From Echinococcus granulosus (lineage: Eukaryota > Platyhelminthes > Cestoda > Cyclophyllidea > Taeniidae): a DNA stretch of 64,000 bases. The notes beneath the pieces were generated by a model. That model did no database searches, was not told the origin of the DNA, and saw only the letters and a list, made by a program, of their open reading frames with translations. Positions 1 to 11,770 of this stretch are shown one piece after another. The stretch lies in assembly GCF_000524195.1 (NCBI RefSeq), contig NW_020170388.1, forward strand, positions 1,754,303 through 1,818,302, given 5' to 3'. How positions within the stretch are numbered: position 1 is the first letter of the stretch; the number at the start of each line of letters is the position of its first letter. Both the position numbers and the translations under genes were made by a program.

Positions 1-2764
1 TCCACCTTGCACATCCCTCCATATTGGGATGTTTTCTGCTCATTGCAGCATAATAACGAATTGTGCCTTCAGGTTAGGGTCAGAGTTCACAGTGTTCATT
101 TTATAATTGTAAATATAACTTGACTTCGTCTCATTCCATTTTGCAGAACTTGAGATTTTGGGTGACCGATAGGCGACACCACTAACACCGTTATTGCTGC
201 AACAGGCACGTCCCTTTAAAAGTAGCTAAAGGCTTATGTGTGTGGAGCGCATTCCACGAATGTGTGAGAAGAATAGCAAGAGTCCAGCACAATGGCTAAA
301 ACACCTCTCATTCTTCATAACAAGATAATTAGGGTGGATGACAGTTCACCAAGCTGTCATCATTGCAATATTTGCATCCTTTCCTGAATATGCGGTTGCG
401 TGCAAGCCTACACTCTATGGCAATCCAGGGAGATTTGGTCATATGGGGGATGCCAGACAAGCATTAAAAGGCAAATGAAACTTTTTCGTAGAAACGGTTT
501 CTAGGTGCACCACCACAAGCAGAGATAATGATAACATATTAGTAACTCAGTGATGCCAGAAGCTCAAGTTCCCCTGCACCCACAACTATCCCCAAGGGCG
601 GGGGGCCCAGTTCTACCCTGTCAGTTGTTCCGTTTACTCGTTTCTATTTTATTAGTCTACTTATAAAATATTCCGACACCAAATATACCTTGAAATAAAA
701 ATAAAGCTTTGTGCTATAAGTTCGGTTGGTATAGGTCAAAATTTTCGGGTGTGGTGACATGTGGGTTCGTTCATTAATAAAGACTTTCCCAAGTGACAGA
801 TCCCCCTTAAGATTTTATCAATGACAAACTTAACCTTCTCAAGAGGTACTGCATTTGGCCTATTCGTGTGACAACTGTATCGATTGCGCCCTGACACACG
901 ATCATTTTTGACATTCTCATCTCTCAATCGATTGTTCTCACACCTCCGCTTTCAGCTTTGGTGGCATCGAACTACCTTGAAGTGGCAAATCCGAAGAAAG
1001 ATAATAATTAGGAAGGTTAAGTTTTTTAAATATTCTTTACCCTCTTCTTTTGCCACTTTTGGTTAAATTCCTGTTGCCTCCATTTTAAATTGACAGCTTG
1101 GTCGCTGCTGCTGCGAGATCGGTTAGGTCACATGGCGTCGTTCGGATCAGAACAAGCCGAAAAATGCGGTCACTTCTCCTCTACTATCATCGCGTATTAA
1201 AGCCGGTAAAGGCTAGGCTATTCGCTAAAACCATAAGATCATACGGGTAGTAATTTCTGAGAAGTCTTCGATTAACCTTCCAAATGGGAGAAATAGTAAC
1301 GCCTTAAGTATCATATGCAAACGTAATAATATTTAAAACTCAAAAAGATTCCTAATATATTTTATGCTTTTAAATAAATAACTATTTAGTCTTGGATCGC
1401 CACTCGTCGAAATAAAAGCTGGGGAATTCTACCTTTGCAAAGTATCTCTGTCTCCATGTGATTGGCCAGTGATAAGAATAGATGAGATTCGCTTGAAAAG
1501 ATGTGACCGAAATACAGAGGAGGAGGAAGAGGTATCATCTAACACTTCCTGCTGATGGATTTATTAACTGACTAATCCTGCCTGATTCTCAAGAAAAAAA
1601 GACGCTTTTTTACTGAGCCCAAACGAGTTGCATTAAGGAGAAAGGTATCAACCGCTATCATTTCTCGGCCTTTTACAAGTGAACACTTTCTTGCGGCACA
1701 ATGCACAATAAACACTCGAAATGGGCACAGTCTCGTGAGGGTGAAGTGAGGAATGAGTAGTAAAACGTTTGAGGATATGTTTGGACTCTCATCGGTAGAA
1801 TTCAAAAAAATTTCATTGCAAGTCACTCAGTCAGTGGATTAGTCAGCGGAAGATTTAAAAGTGAGCAATACCATAAAGTAATGGATGTTGCGTTCACCTG
1901 ATCAAGAGCCTCTATGTCACTTCTCCATCTCATTAATACAGTTGTAAGCCAATTGTCCTACATCACACAGATTTAGCACTACGTAAGATTATTCTTAGCA
2001 GGTTACAAATAAAACTTTATACAAGAGCGACTTGTAAGTCTTCATTGTCTGAGACAGAGAGCCTCTGTGAGCACATTGGATCTGACTTTCCAGAATTAAA
2101 GTGGGGCATTCTACTGCCCCACCTACTTCAAATGGTATACAGGAAAAATTTATAGCTTTAGAGCTGGACTGAACATAATCAGTATAAATCACAAGACATG
2201 TTCAGACCCATTCCGTTAGAATCACCCAGAATTTTATGCTAAAAGGATAAGAAATGAGGAAGAGACAGTTGAAAAGACAGCGCAGAGTATCCTGAAACGT
2301 TTTTCTGCTTTATACTGTGCGGCTTAAGCAAAAACTATTAAAAAACCTCTGAAGTTTTAAACCACCTGCTAAATTACTTCCGCCTATTTGATAATAGTTT
2401 GGAAGCAGCCTTTAAACTTTCTTCATTTCTTTCAACTAACAAATTACCACAAAATTCCCCCCACCGCTGAACCTCTTCTTCTCGGTTAGGCACATAACTT
2501 CTCGGCATTTCTCATTACCGAAGATTTTTTAGAGATTTTAAAATACTTCGGTCAGATTTTCGCTTATTCGTCATGCAAGGCCAAGATTTAGAAAACTCCA
2601 CCTGATCAAGCTAATCATCTGTCCAGTCAAAGGCACTAAGCTCGACCGCTAAACCCATCACCCCGGTAACTGATTTGATCCGCAATTTGATCCACCAATA
2701 CAGCCACCCCACTCGCCCACTTACATGTATAGTTGAGAAAAACACAGTTGTCAGGGCGAGCAGG
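1..2764. other. Gene-poor stretch, nothing supported
   Basis: No reading frame, RNA or repeat here could be supported. A good splice-acceptor-like sequence lies near 147 (pyrimidine tract then TTGCAG), but the frame after it is open for only about 14 codons and was not called. The sequence is AT-rich with no obvious tandem array. Confidence 0.4.
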
Positions 2765-2874
2765 TCAGAATGCGGAGAGGGGACGGTGAGAGGGCTTAGT
2801 GATTCCCCACCGCATGCCGTAATAAAGTCCACCTGGTTGGTCATTAATGATCTCCATCTCCACCTTTACCTGTC
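2765..2874 (-). CDS. Candidate terminal exon of an unrecognised gene
   Basis: On the minus strand a TTTGTAGTTGCAG acceptor (AG at 2875-2876) is followed by two bases and 35 open codons, then TGA at 2765-2767. The translation includes VKVEMEIINDQPGGLYYG and ends RPLSAF. It has ordinary, non-repetitive composition, but I do not recognise a family. A competing minus-strand reading ends at a good GTAAGT donor near 2724, so the choice of frame is not secure. The next candidate exon upstream (2924-3066) ends at a stop rather than in a compatible phase, so the two need not belong to one transcript. Support is only an open frame plus an acceptor. Confidence 0.25.
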
Positions 2875-2923
2875 CTGCAACTACAAAGTACCTCTACGGA
2901 AAGTTGATCAGTAAACAAATCTA

Positions 2924-3066
2924 CTCACACTAGATTTGTTTTAATGAAGGGTAGAAAAACAATTGGTCGACTGGTGGTCCATCTGTTGTTCTCTGGATGC
3001 TGTGATCCCAATACTTGGCACGGATTTCAACGCACACTGTTGATACACCAAATCCATAGCCGCCTG
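2924..3066 (-). CDS. Candidate coding exon, function unknown
   Basis: A strong minus-strand acceptor (CTTCTTCTTAACTTGTCAG, AG at about 3065-3066) opens a frame of about 43 codons beginning GYGFGVSTVCVEIRAKYWD and running to FFYPSLKQI before a TAG. The length of open frame, the pyrimidine-rich acceptor and the locally higher GC favour coding. Further upstream, near 3160-3260 on the same strand, another short open stretch (GKVLRWPVLDAYVAVK) ends at a GTAGGT donor. Its phase does not match exactly, so either one junction is mis-set or the exons are unrelated. No domain was recognised. It could be a terminal exon. Confidence 0.3.
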
Positions 3067-3283
3067 ACAAGTTAAGAAGAAGCTTGTTGGTTTTGTGCTA
3101 TACCATTCTCCCTACATTTGACGTGGCATATGTTCCTGACGCGAGTATTTTCAGTCCGCCCTGCTTATCACCTACCCTGGAGACCTCGCTTTCACCGCGA
3201 CATATGCATCCAGGACAGGCCATCTCAGAACCTTCCCATTCGCATATGGCTCGCCACTTTAATGACCTCAGTTGTGCCCACAA

Positions 3284-4993
3284 AGCGCCACCAAAATTAT
3301 TTTACCAACCACTCAAAGAACTTCCATGAAAAGCACTTTTTCTGTGTCTTATTAGGGCGGAGAATAGGAACACTTCTTGCCTTATTCGGGAAATCTATAA
3401 TTCCGTTTCTACCTCAAATTACTTAACTTTGTGTAGTTCTTTTCTCCGTTTCATTTAGCAACGTTGTTGGCTTGCCAAATAGCTGAGTGGGAGAAAAATT
3501 TCGACCGCTTTCGCACTATCACCACCATCACCACAGCGGCTATGTAACAAGAAATGCAATCGCCACAGGTGTGGAAGTGGTAGTGTTGCAACAGTGCCTA
3601 CAATGCTTCTCACCTTACCATTTTCGCCTTAATGCGCAGCTGTGAATGAGTATTGTATGACTGTGTGAGCGCTAGTGCTTGTTACAAGATTTGCTTACAG
3701 ACTGCTGCCACAAGAATGGAGTGTCGTTCGGGAAAAGTGTACACTAAACTAGGGTTTTCCTTTGTCAACTACAGCCTATACCGTTTTCGTACGTTATTCA
3801 CTAATCGACGGAAAGATCTGAGACAGTAGAATGCATAAAAGTCTCGACCACCCAACTAAGTGTCCATAACGAGGTGTTCAGAGCACCCATAAGGTAACCA
3901 ATAGGGTTCATGTTGTACTTCCTTGCCTGGAACTAAGGAAAACACGGCCCCATCCGCCTCCTTTATTTTTGGTGTGCCTATTTTTCGAGGAAAAGATGCT
4001 AATTACTTGCAGAAATACGAAATAGCAATGCTTCCGTTCCATCTAAGAGTCTACGGAGTTTTTAGCCTTGTTAATTATCGAGGAGGTAGAATTGCTTGTA
4101 CACCTTTGATTCGTATCATATGGAGTAGGCGGATCTCCGGTGTGATCAAGTGCGCTTGAAATGATCAGTCTCGTTTACAGCAACTGAGTTCTGAGAACAA
4201 AGTGGTTACTTGAAGGTGGGGAGTAGTGCATTGTGTAAGAGCTAACTACCATGTTTACTCCCTTCTCATCATAGGCTAGACAGTCAGCAAACAACCTAAC
4301 ATGTACGACTTGCTTTTGTAGAAATCATGAAAGGAATTAAGAACATCAAAGTGGGCGTCTTTAAAGCGCCTTGTCATCTGCCGAGACAGGGTTAAACACG
4401 GTTCGTAAAGCGTACAACTTCCAAACGCATCCATTGTCGTAGATTTCATTTAACAATTAATCTTAATCTCCCACGGTTTTCGGTGAGGCACGCAAAACGG
4501 TGATTAAGGAAACCGCACTAGCACTCCGCTCCGGTGCCATTTGTCGGCGATCCCCTAGGTCTTGATTGTGCAGCGACTTCTCTGGCCTTTATACTAAATC
4601 AACAAATAGTTGGGAGCCAGGAATTCCAAAAGAGGAGAAATCATAAACTTAGACATCATAAAAGACTCTCAGAGTAGCGGAGCCAAGGTAATTCCATAAG
4701 TTATGAGCACTGAAAGAGGATCTTTAACCGACAGGAAATTAGACGAGATCCCAATGTGTGTGAGATCGCGACAAACCAGTACTGGACCAAACTACGCATA
4801 AATAATAAGAATTCTTCGAGCCTTCCCCACTTTCGCGTCCATGCGGATTCCGCAGTGCACCAACCGCCGCATCGACAAGGCTGGAGAATCGGTGTGCTTG
4901 GAGACTCCCAGACGAACTACACAAGCATTTCCCATTCCGTCGAGAGCACAAAACCGCTCTGACGGTGCTGCAGCCTACGGGGATAAGGACGAA
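3284..4993. other. Intergenic stretch
   Basis: Nothing firm was seen. It contains a short CAC/CAT-rich patch near 3520-3540 and several short open frames without start, splice or homology support. Confidence 0.4.
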
Positions 4994-5080
4994 CGCCAGG
5001 AAGGCGGAATTGAACCGCTCCGACGCTAATCGGCTACAGGTTTGAAGCCTGCACCCCGGACCACCGAGGATCATCCCGGC
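4994..5080 (-). tRNA. Selenocysteine tRNA, tRNA-Sec(TCA)
   Basis: The minus strand from 5080 to 4994 folds as an 87-nt eukaryotic selenocysteine tRNA. It starts GCCGGGATGATCCTCGG and ends CCTGGC plus discriminator G. The seven outer acceptor pairs form, with one G-T wobble. The D stem has six pairs around a TGGT loop (CCTCGG/CCGGGG), which is diagnostic of tRNA-Sec. The anticodon loop reads CTTCAAA, giving anticodon TCA at 5043-5045. A long variable arm follows (CCGA/TCGG), then a T arm around TTCAATT with paired GCGG/CCGC. Compared with the familiar vertebrate tRNA-Sec, substitutions in the stems are compensated, so the gene looks functional rather than a pseudogene. No CCA is encoded. A TTTT Pol III stop lies about 41 nt downstream (4950-4953), and an AT-rich ATATTTAAAG element lies 10-25 nt upstream. 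It recodes UGA as Sec in selenoproteins. Confidence 0.93.
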
Positions 5081-5713
5081 AGCGAATGCGCTTTAAATAT
5101 TTGTGTTGAGTATAAAATTCAAAAATCACCTAAACTTCTTTCTAAATAACTATTTGTTAATTGTCAAAGTGTAGAAACTTTGCGATAATGTCGATTACGG
5201 GACCTAAATCTAATGGCAAATCTTTGTCATATCACCGTATATCCCCATGACGCGCCTTTAAAAAACAGCAAACACTGGCAGCTTTGTAAGTAATATACAC
5301 GTTAATGACTAATTTCTGTGGCCGCGTGAGAGTTGTAGTGAGTCCGCGGAAGATCACACAATCTGCTCACGTAATAAAGCCTGAAATTAGCTCTCTGTAG
5401 TAACCACTACCATACCCCACGAGTGCAGTTTGCATAAATAGACCGGTTTCGCATAAACTAAAAGTCGTGTTAAAAAGCAATAAATAATTCCACTTTAGGC
5501 GACCTAAGTCATGCAACAGTCCCGTGAAATCTACAATTAAATGGATACACCTTATCTTCACAGAAGAAAACAATGAAATAAATGACTTTTTAATAAGGAA
5601 GAGGTTTCTTTCCAGACACAAATATGCACCCAACGTGAACAAAGTAGTTAAAATAGGAAAAGCATAGAAATATACAAATATATTTACAAGATTGACAGAG
5701 TACATCACAGTTG
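5081..5713. other. Spacer between tRNA-Sec and neuroguidin 3' end
   Basis: It holds the 5' flank of the tRNA-Sec gene (TATA-like ATATTTAAAG and further out TTTATAC on the minus strand) and the probable 3' UTR of the neuroguidin gene. No other gene was seen. An ATTAAA-type poly(A) signal may lie on the minus strand near 5588. Confidence 0.4.
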
Positions 5714-6599
5714 TCAGCGTCTCCTATACTTCTTTCCACCCTTCCATTGTTTGTTTTTTCTAGGCTTCTTCTTTTTCTTCTACAAAACATCTATCCACAC
5801 TGCTGACCCACCTACCTTGAGATTAATCAGATTCATTTCCTCCTCGTCATCCGACTGAAATCGACAAAATAATAGGCGTTGTTTGAAGAAATGAGAGCAG
5901 AAATAAAGTCGCCAAGCTAACAAAACGCACACTTTCAAGCAACTTTCTAATGTGATCTATGCGCGCACTAGTACCGAGAAATTCACCGCGCTCGAGACGT
6001 TTTTGCATCAGTCGCTCCCGTTTATTAAGGGAAACGCGGGTAAAGTTTTCTTCCTCATATCTATAAGTTCAAGTAGTGATGCAATCAGCATTTACTTTTC
6101 TCGTTCCCGCATTTTAGCAAGGAATCTCGCGTCTGTGTTGGAGGAGCCATACTAGAAAATGATGATAGCAAACGTTTCATACGTAAATTTCAACTGGCAA
6201 ATCCTCCTCCTTCACTATATCATCATCTTCCAGCAGCCGTTTGGCTGCTCTACGTTTTTCTCTGGAGACTTTCTTTGTCGGACCTGCTGATTCACCATCT
6301 GAGAACAGACGCGATGTTCAAATTCAAGCAGAAAACCAGTCACAAGACAAGTGTGTAATTTTGTGCATACAAACGGAAAGGTTAATTCAGGAACAGTGGA
6401 TGTTTCCCAATACTGAGCAGATATATTACCATAAAATACTGGATTAAGATGTGGTGGACGATACACGTTGGCTGTTTTGTTTTCCTTTTTGTTTTCCGAG
6501 GAAGATGCGGTTTCATAAATACTCTATAAAAATGCAGTGGATAGATATACAAGTATGTTACCACGAAGTTTTCTAAGATTGGCTTGCAAGGCTCCATAC
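5714..6599 (-). CDS. NGDN: Neuroguidin / Sas10-LCP5 family protein, C-terminal exons (partial)
   Basis: Seven minus-strand exons join in phase: 6551-6599, 6430-6523, 6183-6298, 6096-6151, 5931-6060, 5816-5854 and 5714-5779 (TGA at 5714-5716). Introns are 27, 131, 31, 35, 76 and 36 nt, all GT-AG. The product matches neuroguidin, a nucleolar protein of the U3 snoRNP/small-subunit processome family that also binds eIF4E. Visible hallmarks in order are the tyrosine-proline block YRPPHLNPVFYD, the basic helix SREKRRAAKRLL, the conserved YEEENFTRVSLNKRERL motif, an acidic SDDEEE patch and the basic tail ending KKYRRR. Exon 6551-6599 and the 27-nt intron after it are the least certain. The N-terminal Sas10/Utp3 domain should lie upstream at higher coordinates, but I could not find those exons. 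The residues seen are about half the usual protein. Confidence 0.88.
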
Positions 6600-8825
6600 C
6601 TGTAAATTTGGAAAAATAGGAGTCGTCTATAACACTATTTTATTGATATTCAGCGAAATGCTATAAAGTAACAAGAAGGAATAAAAGCAAAATTTCGGCC
6701 CGCAGTCTATACCAATAAGATACCTAAAAAAAGTCGGATTTGAACCGTATATTCCCAGTGCCAATCAACACCTCTGCACGCAATACGAACGGAATGACAC
6801 ACGGAATCAAAGATGTGTACGCTTTCAGGACCAATTCTAAAGACGCGGGCAGAAAATAGTAAAAAGAAAGTGTCAGCTTTTTAATGATTTAGTGATACAT
6901 AGAGTTTTGGGCCGTAAACAATATACAGTCAGAATTTGTGTGGCGTTGAATTCCTCAAAAGATGTGTGGCATTTTAAAACGCGTTAATGTTGAGTAAATT
7001 TGTTTATTCATTTGTGATGCACAAGTCTAAGCATTTTGCAATATTTTACTGGCTTTATTTACGTCTATTTTTGTATTTTAGGCTAATTTATGTTTTATAT
7101 TCAGTATAACCACAAATTATGAGTAATTGTAAAGAGCTTAAAATATTCACTTTTTTACGGTGGTTTTCCTTCCATTGTATATAATCTAAAATTCTCGTAC
7201 TGCGCATAGTAAATTACGGGAAAATTACCCCTCCAGATCAATTTTAACCGGAACAATTAGACTCTACTACTCTCATATGAAAATAAAACCATTTGTAGCC
7301 TCCCCAGACTTCCATGAAGACGAAAGAAGGCACAATACTCGGGCAGAATTTATAATCGGCACAAGGGTTTGTCTGGGCTGATAGCATGGTCCGAAGGTCA
7401 CTCCACCCAGTGTGCTACAAAAAGGCTAATTCAGAAGTCCAGAAGTGGCGCCTTACCAATACCGAGGAATAAACCACCATCGTATTACACATTAGTTTGC
7501 GTCATCAAAGCACTTCATTATATTTCCTATGCGTTTCTATATTTCTTTGTTCCCCCATTACTTTTGAATAGTTTGTCAGAAGGTATGGCACTGAGAAAAT
7601 GGACGATAATTCTGAGAACATACAATGTTCTGTTTTTTATTCAAGCATTTTACATGATAATTTAAAATAGCGCTATCTTAACCACAAATAATGTTACAAG
7701 CATTTAGGGTGACAAATTCACAGGTCTCTTTTAAGTAAAGGAAACTAGGTAAAATTAATTTAACTACTCCACTTCAAAGGAAACGGTGCAGTTAACGAAG
7801 TAGCATAATCCAAATGTCATATTGGAAGAAAACCTCTTATTAACGTGCAGAAGGGACAGGTGACCTGAATACGACCTAATCAGAACAGCGATGCAAAGCC
7901 CTAAGAACAAAGAGATGACGCGGTTAAGCTAAGTTATCCAGGTTTATAGGCCTTTTATGCTACTTTATGTCTGTAGAATTATTAGGTAGTAGAATATGCC
8001 CTTAGGCACCCATTAATGGACGTTTTCAGACGTTCGCAGTGTGAAAGCTGAAATTGTCCAATTGTCTTTCTGTTGGTGGTTTTTTCCATTCAAAATAAAT
8101 CCACAAAACAAATAAGTCAATAAACCGATCAACTTAAGAACTTTTTATTTCCCAGCGATTCCAACTGCATGATATTATGCTCTGTTTATGCTCTCCCCAT
8201 CCTTCTAAGTATACAGGTTTTCTTCCCTCCGGCTCACAATTTTGACAAAAAAGCAGCAGATGCCAAGAAAATCGGAGAGCCACGCACTTATAATGCTTAA
8301 AGGATTCAAAAGTAGTTCAGAGGATTGCGACAGTAGCATGGAAATCAGGCATGAGTCCTCGAAGTTAAATTAGTGCCTTTTTCAAAGACTACTTGGGTGC
8401 AATAGCAAGTGGATTGGACACGGCAAACTCACGTTATTGGCCATCCCCTACTCCTAGCTCTGAGTACATGACAGATAAATGAGTTCTATACTGCCTACCT
8501 TATCATCCCAAGGTTTGGTTTATTTTATATGACCGCAATGTCGCTCAGTGTAGAGAAGAAGGCAACGGAAAAACAGAAGATAGTGCTGGAAGCTTGTTGC
8601 AGTCACGCATGAAATCGCTTACTACTTCAGGGTTGTGGCACAAAACCCTTCTCACACAGATCGCGAGGTGCCATTGAGTAATGCGAACATACTTATAAAT
8701 CAGTTTTTCATTTTAAGTAGAGATCCGAGCCATTGAAGTTGTAATAAGTCAGGCTGCCATGATGGAATGCACCATTTAATAATGCAGAGAAGATCCACGG
8801 GAATATTTAGCATGGCTGTAAGACC
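6600..8825. other. Probable 5' region or introns of neuroguidin; no exon found
   Basis: The missing N-terminal neuroguidin exons are expected on the minus strand somewhere upstream of 6599. I searched for the conserved helical blocks and found no convincing match. The stretch is very AT-rich around 6900-7260. A Pol III B-box-like element at 6726-6746 is listed separately. Confidence 0.3.
6726..6746 (-). other. tRNA-like B box followed by T7 run
   Basis: On the minus strand GGTTCAAATCC (6736-6746) is a perfect Pol III B-box/T-loop. It is followed after three bases by seven Ts (6726-6732), a Pol III terminator. The bases upstream have no complete cloverleaf or clear A box, so this is more likely a decayed tRNA or tRNA-derived SINE end than a working tRNA. 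Confidence 0.35.
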
Positions 8826-8981
8826 ATGGCACAGAGTGGAGTGGAAGTACAGCCTTCTCCATGGCGACGGAGGTGCCTGTGTCGGTACCCACGGAGTTTA
8901 GCAAAATATCAAACCACCACAATTAAATCGAAAGTAGAAAAACAATTGAAGATGTTATTTAAGCCAATATTTAAAACTTGA
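8826..8981 (+). CDS. Small ORF of 51 codons, unrecognised
   Basis: An ATG in a strong context (GACCATGGC) opens 51 codons to TGA at 8979-8981. The translation starts MAQSGVEVQPSPWRRRCLC and is basic throughout. No signal peptide, domain or splice support was seen. It is listed only because the start context is good; it may be chance. Confidence 0.15.
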   Translation: MAQSGVEVQPSPWRRRCLCRYPRSLAKYQTTTIKSKVEKQLKMLFKPIFKT

Positions 8982-9740
8982 GCAAGTGCTCCGATATGAA
9001 GATGGTGAAGCAGCTCTGACATTTGATCATCTTTATAATATTCTCAGTATCTAACATTGATATTACTGAATAAGAATAAGTAAACGACACATGAGATGAT
9101 TTGGGATGAATTTAAAAACATTCGATTTCATTTATCTCACTGAATTACTTTTCAGATGTGACGCCTACTTTCCAGTTTATGTATTTGGTTCTAAACAAAA
9201 AATGAGCCTAAGAGGATTGATGTTTATTTTAAGCAATAATTCCATTTTCCTCGAAACTAGGAAGCACGATCTAGAGACCGTTTCAATCCTTTATTTCTCA
9301 GAATTTATAGAAACAGATAAACTTAAAATAAACTAGATGGAGTTATAAAGTTGACCAAGATGGAGTTTTGTTTATCACGCAATGCGATGCTAAAGCAATT
9401 ACATCCATGAATTACTTTGGTTTCCGTTTACCAAATAGGATTAGACCAGAGACAATACTTCTGTTCTTACCATTGATATATTTTTCACAAATTTATAAGT
9501 ATTCTCCCATGAAGCCGTTATTGTGAACAGTTACCACATTACATCGGACTGCAATTTCTTCGAATAGGTCTTTCGGTGAAAAATATGGGGAGGAATAGCC
9601 TTTAGTGGCTTACCATAGACACAGACATGTCGGTGAATGGGTAAAGCACACTACGCCACAGTACGATACGGCACTCTATACTGCGCCTTATTTTGATTTT
9701 TCTATCTTTCCAACTCTTTCACATTAAATACCGATCCAAC
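8982..9740. other. Intergenic stretch
   Basis: Nothing supported. The open frame near 9106-9336 has no start-context, homology or splice evidence. Confidence 0.4.
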
Positions 9741-9824
9741 GTGACGCACCAGACTGGAGCTAGTCTGCGGATTTACGGTCTGAGGTTAACTCTCTTTCAA
9801 TGCCATAGAGGCCCCACGTTAATA

Positions 9825-10010
9825 TGTTGGGTGGCATTTGCAAAAGGCTCAATGGCAGAATTGGCCAGAGTCATGACTCAGTTAAGGCATGGATCTAAGT
9901 CACACGTACTACCTCTACGTTCGCTTTCAAGGGGATCTTCTTCTCCCTATAATGCTGACTTACCTGTCGTTATCTGCTGCCGCAGAGATGGCTAAGTGTT
10001 GACGTCCATC
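9825..10010 (+). repeat. Dispersed repeat, copy A
   Basis: This segment is clearly related to 11620-11770. Shared stretches include GCAGAATTGGCCAGA versus ACAGGATTGGCCAGA, then GATCTAAGTCACACGTACTAC versus TTGGATCACACCTTCACGTC, and GGATCTTCTTCTCCCTATAA versus CGATCTTCTTCTTATGATG. Divergence is high, so it is an old copy. A possible third relative with the TCACACGTGCTACC core lies at about 60310-60330. No terminal structure or coding capacity was seen. Confidence 0.6.
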
Positions 10011-11619
10011 AAAGCGACTGGTCAAAAAACTCAAAGCAGAGATGGCACTCCAAATACCAGTCCTGCTGCATCATTCCTACTCCAAGTTGTGGATGTGGGG
10101 GCGTTGCCAGGGTTTTTCTCAGAATGAAGGTAAAATAAATCAACTACTTGTTAAAAGAAATTCCTTTTCAATAACGGAGATGCTGCTGTTTTCAAGTGAG
10201 TATCAGAATTGACGAGCCATTTAAATGGCAGGTGAGTTTATGGAGTAGTCAGGTTTAGGTAATTGCGGCTAATTTAAGAGGCAGGTGTTACTTGGACATA
10301 TTAAATTCCACCTTGTGCTGCTGTTGTTTAGTGAAAGTGAGCCACCTAAAACGCGTGCGATTAAAAAGCCTTTAACTCTTCCAAGTCCAAGTATTAATTC
10401 GTGCGATTTGGCTTTCCCTTTTCAGAAAAAGTTTATATAGACAAGTTTATGTGACCAAGATCAATCCTTAGAAGTTGAAAGCAATTATTCAACTTTCACA
10501 AGGTTGTGAAATGACCGTTGGAGGACTACACAGCAGGATAATTTGGTAGATGAAATGCCTAAATCACCGAAACTAGATAAGTTGAAAGCCTTTTCTAATT
10601 GCTCAAAGAGCAGTTAATTTGCCACTTTGGTTCGATAAAAAGTTCAGAGATAAAGGGAATGCACAAAGTGCCCTGAATCCTGTTTACCTCCCAACCAGAG
10701 TGTTTAGGCAACTAGAACTTCTATATAGACGTCTTTAACCGCCTAAGGGTATAAGTAAAGGAAAAAAGGAAAAAATTTTATTTTTTAATGGCTTATTCCT
10801 ATTTCTGAACTAAAAGCCCTGTTATTTTTTCTAAGCATGTTCAATTGTTGGTACATTCGTTGTCTGTTCATAGCAAGTGGTCGCACCAGATGATGTAGCA
10901 AAGCTCTTCTACCGACAAAACTGCTGAACAGAAGTTGAATGATCCTAAAGCGAGGGTAGCTAATTCCCTTTTAAGAGGTTTAACTCAAAATTAAGCTAAG
11001 ATTTCACCAGTCTTAGTATCTACTTACTATCTAAGACCATTTTCCCATCGGCGATGATGTTTTTGGAAACGTGAGAACCTGGGCAGACCAAAGGAAAGGA
11101 CTTTGACTAAAAGCAGTCACCTCATTTTTTAAAGTAGAATTCCCTGGCCTAAAATTTTAAACTGCTAAGTTAGTACCCTTTGCGAGTGAAGTAATTCGTT
11201 TTAAGGGTAAATAACTTGTCAGTACTCATTAATCCTACCAATTACTTTCAATTTTTTTGGAAGAGCTAGTCCAAATTTACCACTACTACTAGTAGGCAGA
11301 GAGATTTTTAAAACAATATTTAAGGTGGAAGGATAAGGACATTTTGGGAAGTTTTAGGGCTGCAAAAAGAAGAAAACACCTGGAACATTAAGGAAATGAC
11401 GTAATGAGAAGTTATCTACTGGCGTTCCGTAGGCATAAGCATGAGTCGGTCGCTCAAAAGGCACGAAGTGAGACCCTTTACTGCCTCTTTCCCCTCTTAT
11501 TTCAAACTTTTTTACGTAAAATAGCAGCCTAACCTGACGCATGGTATTCAACCTCGGTTCAAAATTTACTTAAGCTTAACTCAGTTCCAGTGCTCTAGTG
11601 GCCTTGGATTATCCGTGTC

Positions 11620-11770
11620 ACAGAAGGTCAGATGACAGGATTGGCCAGAACAATGATTCTGGTGATGTGACTTTGGATCACACCTTCACGTCCAAGACGA
11701 TCTTCTTCTTATGATGCAGAATTACTTGTCACTATCCGTGCTAAGCTAAAGAAGAGCAGCATCCACTTAG
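11620..11770 (+). repeat. Dispersed repeat, copy B
   Basis: Paralog of 9825-10010 in the same orientation and in collinear order. The intervening ~1.6 kb is not obviously shared, so this is a dispersed rather than a tandem relation. Class is unknown. Confidence 0.6.

Noticed and set aside
4739..5074. 111-codon minus-strand open frame
   Set aside because: It overlaps the tRNA-Sec gene and has no protein similarity; the RNA explains the conserved look.
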